Positions 30,501 to 39,300 of a stretch of DNA of 64,000 bases are shown one piece after another. The DNA is from Brugia malayi (lineage: Eukaryota; Nematoda; Chromadorea; Rhabditida; Onchocercidae). The notes under the pieces are model-generated. The model did not search any database, had not been told where the DNA came from, and saw nothing but the letters and a program-made list of their open reading frames with translations. The position numbers and the translations under genes were made by a program. Location: NCBI RefSeq assembly GCF_000002995.4, contig NW_025062475.1:1984001-2048000 (forward strand), written 5' to 3'. The first letter of the stretch is position 1. Each line of letters begins with the position of its first letter.

Positions 30501-33500
30501 GAATACTTCTCTTTCTTGAGTTCGAATGTATAAAGCTGCTGAGTATGCAGCAGTTGATGCGTCAGTAAAAACATGAAATTGTACTTGCTTGGAACAATTT
30601 GTTGTGAATCTTGGTAGATCCTTTAGTTTCTTTGGCCATTCGTTCGTGAGTAATTTCCACGTGGTTTCATCCTCCTCACTTATAGTTTGATCCCATGAAA
30701 GGTTCTTTTTCCACAAAGTTTGGAGAAACAATTTGAATCTTATCAGTATAGGAACTATGAATCCTAGTGGGTCATATTGTGAGGCTACGAATTGCAATAT
30801 AATTCTTTTAGTTAATTTCTTACCAAACCATGGTTTTAACGTTACTTGAATGATATCTTGTTTGTGGTACCAATTGAGACCTAGAATTTTTTTAATTGAA
30901 CTTACCTCTGCTCGATCTTGTACCGGAAGTTTTTCATTGACTTCTTGGTCGTTAGAGAGAAATTCCCGTACATTCATTGATGCTTCATTGAATATAATTT
31001 TAATTTCCTTATAATTGGAAAGAGCTTCGTTGGTTCCTTTGGTTGGTATTATAATGTTATCGACATAGAGATTTTTCCTTAACTCGAGTGCGATTTTGCT
31101 TTTACAAGTTTCCAAATGATAATTGAGTGTAGCGGACAATAAAAATGGAGATGATACAATTCCAAATGGAACTCGTTGGAAACGGTAACAACTTACGTTT
31201 TCTTCGTTAACTGGACTTCGAATGTCTTTCAACCAAAGAAATCGAGTGCAGTTTCTATCTGTTGGATGCAATTCTATTTGCAAGAACGCCTTTTCTACGT
31301 CTGCTATTATTACATTTTTCATTGTACGGAAACGTAGCAAAACTCCAACCAAATCAGGGAGTGTTATTGGTCCCCGATATAAAACATCATTTAAACTTTT
31401 CATTCCTTTACAATGAGCTGATGCATCATAAACTATCCTCAGATTTGTCGTGGTTTTATTTGGTGTTATTACTTCGTGATGAGGCAGATAATGAATAATA
31501 CCAACTTCATTCATTTCCGATGACACTTTCTCAATTATATTGGAATTGAGTTGTTCTTCAATAGTTTGATTGTATCGACTTAGTAATTGAGGTTTCATTT
31601 TAAGCCTCCTAATTAACGACTTTAATCTTCCAAGGCAAAGTCCGAAATTATCGCTTAGTTTGTTCTTTGAATCTTTCCAAGGCCAACAAACTTGATATCT
31701 TCCCTTGTCCCTAGTGATAGTTTGTTTAAATTGCTGCAATGCTTTTTCATCATTGTCAGAGTTTATTTTGTCTTGTATACCCATTAATTCCAGTTTCCAA
31801 AAGTGATCTAAGTCTGGAATATTGACGGCATTGACTTGAGAAATCGGACTTACTGATGTGGTTTCTGAAATACTGTCGTGTATTTCATTTATATACCCAC
31901 TTCCAGCTATTATAGGTCCAACCTTTGTATGGATCAATGAAAATCCTGATTTTAAGTTCTCTGCTTGGTCAAACTGGATAAACTTGAAGAAGTGATCCGC
32001 ACCTATGAGTATGTCCGGTTGTTTCCATTTGTTTTTGAAATTACTAAACTGATTTCGTTTGTCTATCATCAACAATTCCTTTTTGTTTAGATTAACTACT
32101 TGCAATTCATTCGTCAAGTGGTTAACTGTTATTACATCTAATCGGATTATTTCTTTATTTCCAATTTTTACTCCGATTTCAGTTTTAGTAGTGATACACG
32201 TTTTTGGCGTCTTATCACCAAATGAAGCAATTTTTATTTCCATCTCGTTAGTTTCTTGTAGATTCAATCGATAAGCCAAATCCTTTGATATGAACGATAA
32301 TTGAGAACCAATATCGAATAGAATTAAGCCTTTTGTTGGATTTTTGGGCGATTTGGATTGGTTACATTTATTTCCTTACATAACAGTAAGGTTCGCTTTT
32401 TCCATTGATTTCCTTTTTCGGTAATGGAGTTAGCGATTGTGACTGAACCCAACCTTTCTTTGTTGGAATCCACTGCTTGCGTGAGTTCCTTGTAGTTGTT
32501 GGGACACAGTGCTGTATTGTGTGGACTTTTACAATGGAAACACAAAGGTTTCCCTTTTTTACAATCACTTGTTGCATGTCCTTTTCGTAAACATTTGAAA
32601 CATGCAGTGATTTCTCTCAAACGTTCCATCCGGAGTTTGAGAGTGGGATAGATGTTACATTCATTGTTCCAGTGGTCCTTATTGCAAAATACGCATGGTT
32701 TCCTTTTCCCATTTATAGAAATTTTTCCTGGAACCTTTTTTGATTTGATTGTATTATCTCCCTTTGTTTGGTTGATTGTGGCGAAAGCTGACGTTTCGCC
32801 TCTAACATTATTTTTGTTTGTTTTCTTCTCCCTTGTGTCTGCTTGACTTCTAGCAACTTCTTCATTTCTTAGAACTAGTTTTGTCAGGTACTGCCGGATA
32901 TCCTTAACTGACCAACTCGTCGAATCCTCTTTCAATTGGTATAATTTATCAATTATCCACGCTGGTAGTTTATTTTCAATTGTAATTTCGATGCTTGAAT
33001 GCTCTAAATTTTCACCTATAGCTTCCAGTTGTCGAAATGTTCTCTCCATGGCTTCTATGGTTGCTTTCCACTCTCGGTCATTTTTTTTGATGGTATTCAA
33101 CTCGTTGTAGAGTGATTTCTTTATAAGGAAAGGTTTACCATATTTCTCTTTTAGTAAACCTATTATAACATCGTAGTTTTCTGGCGCTATATCATAACCT
33201 CTTACAGATAACAAAGCATCTCCTTTAAGACATGATATCAGATAGTTTAACTTTTGAATATCTGGGATGCTTTGCTCATGGACTGCTGCCTTGAAACTAC
33301 ACCAAAATTGCCTCCACAATTTTGGATCCCCACTAAACGTTATTAGTGGTAATTGAGGAAGTTTTATTTCTGCTTGATTTGTGTGAATCATACTATTCTT
33401 TGGAAATGATTCTTTGACCTCTTCTTGTTTTAAATGTTGTAGTACCGAGCAATATTCATCAGTATGTATTTTAAGGGTAATAATAGTTTCTCTTGTTCTA

Positions 33501-35556
33501 GTGATTAAACTTAAAATACCTTGTGGATCGTCAACCATATTGGCGTATTTCGTCTCCTCTTCCTTTCTCCTCGTTGCTATTGTCAAGCTCTGAATATTAT
33601 CCAGCCAATTTTGATTAGCTGTTTCGAGTAACCCAGCATAATATTCGAGATGTGCGATCTTCTCCTTGACGATTCGCAATTTAATTTCGTATTGATGCTG
33701 AAGTTCCCCTCGTGATAGTGTTTGAGACGGGGAGGTCAGATCGAGTTCACTTGCTTCTTTAAGAAGTTCTAGAGTTCTCGACTTCGATAATTCGCTTCCT
33801 TTTCTTATACTGTCGGACATGTCCCGGCTCGTGGCACCAAAATTGTAGTGGAAGCAAAAAAATGTTTTTGGAAACAAACCTTTATGATTTGGTTAAATTG
33901 TTATTCGGGGGAGAAGTTTGATGTCAGGGAGATGTGTTGGATGCCAGCTAAATATTTGGGCAACAATTGAATAAAACTGATTCGGAGGATTGGATGATTT
34001 TTTTTACTGACCTAATTGACAATAGTATGGTTATAAATCTACATTGATGTTAGACAATGATCGAAACAAAGGAGAGGAGGTGCTTGCATGGGCACCAGTT
34101 GCTAATAAAGAGCTTATTAGATAACCGCATGATTATGATAGCTAACAAAGAACAATGTAGATATCCTCATGATTGTAAGGATTGCTAACAAAGAACGATG
34201 TAAATTGTTTCAATATGTAGAAGCATAAATTTGGAAACAAAGAGTCCGAAGTATAAGCATTATTTGCGGAAATTACGTAGATATCTTTACTACAATTTGC
34301 AACTCATATTTTTAGATCGCGATATTAAAATCCGCGACATCTCATATTGATCATGCGGCAAACTCTACAAATTAAGCTTTCTTTTCATATTTAATAAAAA
34401 AAATTTCTTTTCTTTGGACGTTGAAAAGGAATTAATAATCAGAATGTCTATTTAGTAAATTATTTTGACTAAATTGCTACTGGAATGTTCTTGTTTTGCT
34501 ATTTCTAAATGTATGTGAAATTGATTGGTAATATTAAATCATAATTTTCGATTAGAAATAATTTTAAATTTAATTAAGTATGAGGGATCGTATCATTTTT
34601 TATGTTATGCATAATGATAAATGTATAAAAGAAGCATTTTTCTTAAACTATAGTTAAATTATATAGACGACTTTAATCATCTCTTACTTTATTTGAACAT
34701 TATTAAATATATGTTGAATTTTGCTAAATTTACATTGTATTTGTTGAGATAAAAGTCTCGAAGTGATGCCAAATTGTTAATATTTTCCATTCGATTTACA
34801 AAATTTCGCTCATCCTTCGTCATATTCAGTGCTACTAATTGAATAATTTTAATACTTTCAATTTCTTCATTGAGAAATTCCGTCATTGCCGTAATTTCCT
34901 CATCTGTACACATCAGAAGCATCCAAAAAGAAAAAATGATTGCAAAAGATATTTTGAGAAACAAAAAACAAGTATATTTTGAATGTATCAAATGCAATAT
35001 GATATAAAGAGAATTGTATAATCTACAATTTAACTCAGATATTTTTGAAATTTGATCGAAAGCATTCAAATTAACTTTATTTCTCAATAATTCATCGATC
35101 GCATCATATTGTGCAATTTGCGCCAATCGATCAATTTTACTGCGAAAGTTTGCATTGATACCAGCAATTGTACGAATTTTTGCAATACATGAATCAACCT
35201 TTGATATGAATAATTTCAGTGAATCAGTTGAATTGTGCTGAAATTAAAATTAATTATTATTGCAAATGTTTTTCTTTCTTTTTAACATTGGATAAGTTTG
35301 CTTGGAAATTTCTCATTTTCGTCTATTTAATCTATTTCTTGTAACTGTCGTGTAATACTTATAAAATGTATACTTATGTAATACTGTATTATAAGATATA
35401 TTACTTATAAAATATTACCTTACTATTGAATAGCTGTTAGAAAATTTGTGCTAATAACATGTGTAACATACTTACTTCGTTTCTATTTTCTAAAGTTGAA
35501 CTTGTAGCGAAAATTGTACACAATAAAAGCATATAACGAAGTGTAACAGTTTTCAT
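27519..35556 (-). CDS. Small secreted protein, unidentified; its third intron carries a BEL retrotransposon
   Basis: Minus-strand exons 35556-35476, 35237-35027, 34903-34734 and 27677-27519 join in phase to 206 residues. Exon 1 encodes a clear signal peptide (MKTVTLRYMLLLCTIFATSS); the rest is predicted largely helical and nearly lacks cysteine (one, in VDSCIAKIRTIAG), with segments such as EFLNEEIESIKIIQLVALN, TKDERNFVNRMENINN and AYGMLSEEDKLVAFINEKI. The composition recalls small helical nematode secreted proteins (SXP/RAL-2 or fatty-acid/retinol-binding type) but I see no diagnostic motif, so it stays unnamed. Intron 3 is about 7.06 kb because a complete BEL element sits in it in the same orientation; without it the intron would be about 0.63 kb. 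If splicing over the element fails, translation would continue from exon 3 for 15 codons to a stop at 34689. Confidence 0.75.
27911..27915. repeat. Target-site duplication (left copy)
   Basis: TCTCA immediately left of the LTR; the same 5 bases lie immediately right of the other LTR at 34340-34344. Five bp is usual for BEL/Pao integration. Confidence 0.9.
27916..28413 (-). repeat. 3' LTR of the BEL element
   Basis: 498 bp; on the element strand it starts TGTCGCGGATTTTAATATCG and ends CACTACA (TG...CA). The first bases include the inverted pair TCGCGG/ATCGCGA. The pol stop codon (28386-28388) lies inside it. The purine tract before it is short (GGGAG). Confidence 0.97.
28386..32348 (-). CDS. 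pol: BEL element Pol polyprotein (protease-RT-RNase H-integrase)
   Basis: Open frame of about 1,300 codons in the -1 frame relative to gag; the frame enters from the gag overlap near 32342-32348 and the first Met is at 32279. Just before that Met is the protease core LILFDIGSQLSFIS (DIG rather than DTG/DSG). Counting from the Met: RT with VIIADVEKAF (Asp 327), PFGIVSSPF and YVDN (405-408); RNase H with FTDAS (Asp 573), RLELLA (Glu 613), WSDSQ (Asp 643) and PADIATKG (Asp 687); integrase zinc-binding H868, H873, C903, C906 and DDE residues Asp 939 (GLDYLGPV), Asp 1001 (LSDNAGQF) and Glu 1044 (GGVYERLIG); then a DUF5641-like tail with KLARIREI and RPVNMLYPLE. It makes the cDNA and integrates it. 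No stop or frameshift interrupts the frame. The RT box is YVDN instead of the commoner YVDD; I recall YVDN from other nematode and arthropod BEL elements, so it need not be inactivating. Confidence 0.95.
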   Translation of the reverse strand, partial: PKNPTKGLILFDIGSQLSFISKDLAYRLNLQETNEMEIKIASFGDKTPKTCITTKTEIGVKIGNKEIIRLDVITVNHLTNELQVVNLNKKELLMIDKRNQFSNFKNKWKQPDILIGADHFFKFIQFDQAENLKSGFSLIHTKVGPIIAGSGYINEIHDSISETTSVSPISQVNAVNIPDLDHFWKLELMGIQDKINSDNDEKALQQFKQTITRDKGRYQVCWPWKDSKNKLSDNFGLCLGRLKSLIRRLKMKPQLLSRYNQTIEEQLNSNIIEKVSSEMNEVGIIHYLPHHEVITPNKTTTNLRIVYDASAHCKGMKSLNDVLYRGPITLPDLVGVLLRFRTMKNVIIADVEKAFLQIELHPTDRNCTRFLWLKDIRSPVNEENVSCYRFQRVPFGIVSSPFLLSATLNYHLETCKSKIALELRKNLYVDNIIIPTKGTNEALSNYKEIKIIFNEASMNVREFLSNDQEVNEKLPVQDRAEVSSIKKILGLNWYHKQDIIQVTLKPWFGKKLTKRIILQFVASQYDPLGFIVPILIRFKLFLQTLWKKNLSWDQTISEEDETTWKLLTNEWPKKLKDLPRFTTNCSKQVQFHVFTDASTAAYSAALYIRTQEREVFLVFAKSRIAPIKGMSIPRLELLAILIGVRMVQFVLKQKELEDVITILWSDSQCALHWVHNSSRLLPTFIQNRVEEIRKAKIHFRYIPSEQNPADIATKGISPNKLKGYDLWWKGPKWLTENESKWPQWKYNYNEDYQDEEIVAHITEPIIINKHFGILDASRFSKWSRLIRTTGWVLKFIRLTMKREIPWLKMATKEKNILTTQDYELSEIVLFKQAQSEGVTKDEIIKWNLFYDNELWRYKSRVVNSEMKESNLHPIYLPRHNTITELFIQQRHEQLYHAGIAHTLSNLRSTIWIPKGRTEVKRILNKCMKCRRWTTKPFKLPTMADLPASRTTRSRPFARVGLDYLGPVNIRSDNGLTKRWVALFTCFTTRAVHLEVVETLSAESFLHVFRRFTARRGFPELILSDNAGQFQLIFKIIVKQQLNEFLAERKMIWKNIIPKAPWNGGVYERLIGLTKRAMKRAIGRKLLWERELITLVAEVESILNTRPLTYVNFDDCIILRPIDFILPNAHLIMPAKNKNEMDDFIPHKLDSREKLIQYWSNTLKALDAFWEIWKEEYLNTLKERAQREHSSPRDVVKRTPHEGEIVLLNEPEIPRGMWKLARIREIKTGKDGEVRSVSIELPKGKILNRPVNMLYPLEVKGEEIDPQPTMFNKSVQNVNEQEPIALRTRSAIRRSNQPKLSNELKHLAPSVGSVADFNIAI
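32324..33820 (-). CDS. gag: BEL element Gag
   Basis: About 498 residues from the ATG at 33820, which is two bases from the end of the primer-binding site; the frame stays open further upstream into the LTR, but that Met (33877) would lie in LTR sequence. N-terminal coiled-coil-like region (YEIKLRIVKEKIAHLEYYA), capsid-like region with LPQLPLITFSGDPKLWRQFW typical of the BEL Gag (DUF1759 type), and three C-terminal CCHC knuckles: CVFCNKDHWNNEC, CFKCLRKGHATSDC and CFHCKSPHNTALC. It would assemble particles and bind RNA. Stop TAA at 32324-32326. Confidence 0.93.
   Translation of the reverse strand: MSDSIRKGSELSKSRTLELLKEASELDLTSPSQTLSRGELQHQYEIKLRIVKEKIAHLEYYAGLLETANQNWLDNIQSLTIATRRKEEETKYANMVDDPQGILSLITRTRETIITLKIHTDEYCSVLQHLKQEEVKESFPKNSMIHTNQAEIKLPQLPLITFSGDPKLWRQFWCSFKAAVHEQSIPDIQKLNYLISCLKGDALLSVRGYDIAPENYDVIIGLLKEKYGKPFLIKKSLYNELNTIKKNDREWKATIEAMERTFRQLEAIGENLEHSSIEITIENKLPAWIIDKLYQLKEDSTSWSVKDIRQYLTKLVLRNEEVARSQADTREKKTNKNNVRGETSAFATINQTKGDNTIKSKKVPGKISINGKRKPCVFCNKDHWNNECNIYPTLKLRMERLREITACFKCLRKGHATSDCKKGKPLCFHCKSPHNTALCPNNYKELTQAVDSNKERLGSVTIANSITEKGNQWKKRTLLLCKEINVTNPNRPKIQQKA
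32342..32348 (-). other. Probable -1 ribosomal frameshift site between gag and pol
   Basis: On the element strand the heptamer C CCA AAA is in the gag frame, a textbook X XXY YYZ slippery site. Slipping back one base reads CCC AAA AAT CCA ACA AAA GGC and enters the protease (KGLILFDIGSQ). The gag stop lies five codons downstream. No stem-loop or pseudoknot was worked out. Confidence 0.7.
33822..33839 (-). other. Primer-binding site of the BEL element
   Basis: On the element strand TGGTGCCACGAGCCGGGA begins 4 nt after the 5' LTR end. It would pair with a tRNA 3' end TCCCGGCTCGTGGCACCA; I cannot say which tRNA this is. Confidence 0.75.
33844..34339 (-). repeat. 5' LTR of the BEL element
   Basis: 496 bp, nearly identical to the LTR at 27916-28413 (four substitutions and a 2-bp shorter T/A run). 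Carries the element promoter by function of the class; no TATA box was singled out. Confidence 0.97.
34340..34344. repeat. Target-site duplication (right copy)
   Basis: TCTCA, matching 27911-27915. Confidence 0.9.
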
Positions 35557-35884
35557 CTCTTTGAATTATTTTAAATCACTTCCTCTAATTAAATCCTATA
35601 TTTGATATTAAAATACACAAAAAGATGATGCCATTAACTGTCATCCGATTAAACAAATTACAAATAGCAAATGATTCAAGCGCACTTTGCAACTAATAAT
35701 TAAACTAATAAACAAATTACAAATAGCAAATGATTCAAGCGCACTTTGTCACGCGCATTTAAACTAACAGTCCTGTTAATATCCCAATTAATAAGCACTA
35801 TGTATGATTACAATTATGCAATTCTTGTAAACTACAATTATATCAACAGTACAACAGGAAACTCAAGGCATTGCAAAAGGGCGC
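35557..35884. repeat. Promoter-side region with a 39-bp direct repeat (35651-35748)
   Basis: The 39-bp sequence starting AAACAAATTACAAATAGCAA occurs at 35651-35689 and again at 35710-35748, identical in both. It lies upstream of the minus-strand secreted-protein gene and just downstream of the tRNA gene. Confidence 0.85.
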
Positions 35885-35957
35885 TGATCCAGGGCGGGAT
35901 CGAACCGCCGACCTTCTGCGTGTAAAGCAGATGTGATAACCACTACACCACTGGACC
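35885..35957 (-). tRNA. trnV-UAC: tRNA-Val (anticodon UAC)
   Basis: 73-nt cloverleaf on the minus strand. Acceptor stem GGTCCAG pairs with CTGGATC (one G-U); A box TGGTGTAGTGGTTATC; anticodon arm TCTGC-TTTACAC-GCAGA with anticodon TAC; T arm CGGCGGTTCGATCCCGCC with B box GGTTCGATCCC; discriminator A. No intron. A short T-run terminator is not evident directly after the gene. Confidence 0.97.
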
Positions 35958-36189
35958 GCTTGTCACATTACAAACATTTATGCATAATGCGATGAAATTT
36001 TAAATTGAATATTACCTGTGCTTTCTTATTTGATGTGAGTGTGCATGAAAGTGTAATGAAATATCTGTGTTTTGTGTGCAATCGCTGTTGGCTTATCTTT
36101 GCAGCAAAGCTCTCTCTCTCCATGGAGAAAGGCAAGCATTGAGAAGTCATTAGTTTCCAGTAAGAAATGAGTTTGCTTGCATATATAAT

Positions 36190-36376
36190 TTATGATAAAG
36201 TCAGCCATATCATATCATAACAAATGTTGTTCCATGTCATATTATAATCATAATAATATCATATCATGTATCATAATAGATATCTTAGAAATCATATCAA
36301 TTATCATATCATATCTCATCATGACATATCATATCATATCATATCTTATCATGACATATCATATCATACCATAATC
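36190..36376. repeat. Degenerate ATCAT/CATAT pentanucleotide repeat
   Basis: Many ATATC and ATCAT units, with CATGACATATCAT blocks recurring. It opens a biased reading frame rich in Ile, Ser and Tyr that should not be read as coding. Confidence 0.85.
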
Positions 36377-39300
36377 CCACTATATCATCGACATCTATGA
36401 ATTCTATGTCGAACAATATATAATGAAAGAATATAAGATAGAAATAAGTACTGAATAATAACTTTGTAAACTTTATTATTTACTTTTTAGCTTATCTGTT
36501 AGCTTATTTAATTCTTTACTGTTCTAATTGTGTCTTTGCTTAACAAATATGAATGAAATTCAAAATCTCTAATGCTAATTCTAATAAAACTTTTTTATTC
36601 ATTATTGAACAGAAAGCCTAAAGTAATTTCATTGCTTTTTATTCAAATTAGCACAAATGTAACGAATAGCAAAATATTATTAATCAAATTAACTAATAAA
36701 TAAATAAATAAAAATTTAATTGTAAATAAATGCTATGAAATCAATTATGAACAATTTCACATCCTTTTTTCTGTTATTTCTAACTAAATTCATATTCTTT
36801 CTCTTTATAAAAATTAATTTACATGTTCAATCTCTTATCTGATAAGCAATCATATCATAAACCTTACATTGTAATCAGATCCCTTACAATAAACTACTCC
36901 ACTAACTACCTTTTGTGCTAATCAAACTTCTATATATATTCGAGATTATTATCAAACTGTCACTTCTTACAAAAGTTCTACCAAAGAGACAAAATCCTTC
37001 GAATATTTTTTGATTAATTCTGCAACATTGTGTGATATAATTTCCTGAATAGAGCATATTCCGAAATCAGAAATCAAAGATTGAAATACACCCTCTCAGA
37101 TTATTCCTCTCTCTAAAACAGAAATTCATATCAATCTTCAACCAATATGCAAATTAGTGTCACAAGCTGGGAATACCTACAACAATAATTCTAAGCACAC
37201 AACCGATAGAAGCTCTTCTGAAGGAAGTCGAAAGGATGGAATGATGTGACATTCATTGTTGGAGCAAATACTGATCAAATGTTGGTCAGAGAAGAGAAGG
37301 AGAAACTTTAAGGGATGTGAAATTGATTATATTTGTTTACAATTTGAATGATTTCTTTTACTTATACTTACTGCTTGCAATGAGAAATGATGCTAAAGTG
37401 GTTAAGCTAATGAATGGAGTGGTTTAATTAGCTGTAAGCGTTATCAGCACGACTAAGAGTAAGGTTGTACAGCTGTGATAAGTTATCAGTGTTGGGATGA
37501 GAATATGATTTGTTAGATTTGTTGTTGCATATACATGGAATGGAGATGAACTAGAACTGTGACAGAATATGATGGATCGAAATGATTCAAATTATCACGC
37601 TGAACCGCTGAAATGTAATGCAACGCATGGAAGACCGGTTCCGGTTTCATTCCGAATGATTTATTAAATTTGAAATTGCTAATTCATCTTTTGCATTGTT
37701 TTATCAATGGAAATTTATTGTGTGACTTATTTCAAAAATCTTTTTGTTCTGAAATTTACTAAATATTTAGATGTGTAATCGATAAATTTAGACAACAAAT
37801 ATTATCGAAAATATCAGTGAAATTTTCAGATATGCTTTATCAGTTATCAAATGTTTCTTATTTGTAGTTTATTCCATCGAATAAATTTTCATATATTATC
37901 AAAGAATAAGTGTAATGTGAATGATTAAATAATAAATATTGAAAAAAAAAATTATTTATTTCAGTAGTTTACAAATTCATTTGTTATTTGTTTTGCATGC
38001 AGTAATTTTAATCAGTGCATGTCATTGCATGCTAATTAATTATAGCAGAGATAATTTATTCATTATCAAGGTGAGATGACAAAGACAGTCATCCATGTAT
38101 AATTTGAAATACTTATTTTGTTGATTGATCAAAATATCAACCTTATAGGTGTGTCAACTAAGTCTAACTAATTTTTTCCCTTCAAAAATAATTCATTCAC
38201 TTTTTGATTATTTCAATCTTTCCATATGACAAGATGAATATTAGCGCAAATTGTATATAAATTTTAATACGAATTCAAATTGTGCATTTAATCAGTTATA
38301 AATACAAGAAAAATAAATCAGAATGAAACTTATCAGTACTGATATTGATTAAAATGATTAAATGAAGGATGATACGGTTATCAGTCTCAGCAGTGATAGG
38401 TGTTAATTATAAATAATTGACAATTAGGACATCCATGATGGCATGAAGCAGTAATAATCACTGTCATCGTTATCATTTTGTCATCTTTTTTTCCAACTGC
38501 TTTCAGTAATAATTAAATAAATTAACTCTTTCTGCCGCAAGTGGTTTTTTAAATATGAAAATTAAACATTTCATTGATAATATTCACTGATAATTCTTTC
38601 ATTGATACATAGTTTATTCGATAAAATTATTTTTCAATAGTTAAATTATAAAATTTCAGTCATATTTTGAATTAAAAAAATAAGTAAAATTAAAATAAAA
38701 TCTTAGCTATTTTATAAACAAAATTAGCTATTGTTGGTTTAATAAATAATTTCAAAACTAATTTAATAAAACTTCCATTTAAAATAATAAAATGAAAGTG
38801 CATCAATTTACTCATTTTTTTAATGCCATACAGAAATAAATGAAATTTTGATCATAAATTATCAATATTTTAAATAATATTCAAAAAAATCAATGCTTGA
38901 AACACTTTTTTTTTTTTGAATGAATTTCAGCAACGAAAGATTTTGAATAGTTTCCTTCTTTCTATTTCCTTTTAATTAATATAGAAGAAAATAATATAAT
39001 ATTGAAATTGCTACCAAAAAATAATATATTTGAAATATATATATATATGTATATTTTTTTTTGAAATGAATATTCATTACCAATTTATTAATTAATTTAG
39101 TTTGTTCATCCTTTTTCTTTGCTCTTTTTAATAATTATACAAAAAAACTTTGCAAGGGCTTTTCAAATTGTCTAAGTCAAACTTTAAAATTTTTATTTAT
39201 TTTATTTATAATTTTTATTTACATTTTATTCACAGCATTGCCTTTTATTTACTTAGTGCATCTAATTCTGATACAATTAATAATTCTAATTAAATAAATC

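Larger units (their letters stand above)
27916..34339 (-). mobile_element. Complete BEL/Pao LTR retrotransposon
   Basis: A 6.4-kb element transcribed on the minus strand: 5' LTR 34339-33844, primer-binding site, gag, pol, 3' LTR 28413-27916, flanked by the 5-bp duplication TCTCA. Gag and pol frames are open throughout. Domain order protease, reverse transcriptase, RNase H, integrase, DUF5641-like tail is that of the BEL/Pao group. No envelope-like frame is present. The two LTRs differ by four substitutions and a 2-bp length change near 28072-28082, so the insertion is recent. It lies inside an intron of a secreted-protein gene in the gene's own orientation. Confidence 0.97.

Noticed and set aside
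28573..31498. Plus-strand open frames of 60-100 codons inside the BEL element
   Set aside because: Antisense shadows of the open pol frame.
36192..36374. Ile/Ser-rich frame
   Set aside because: Translation of the ATCAT repeat.
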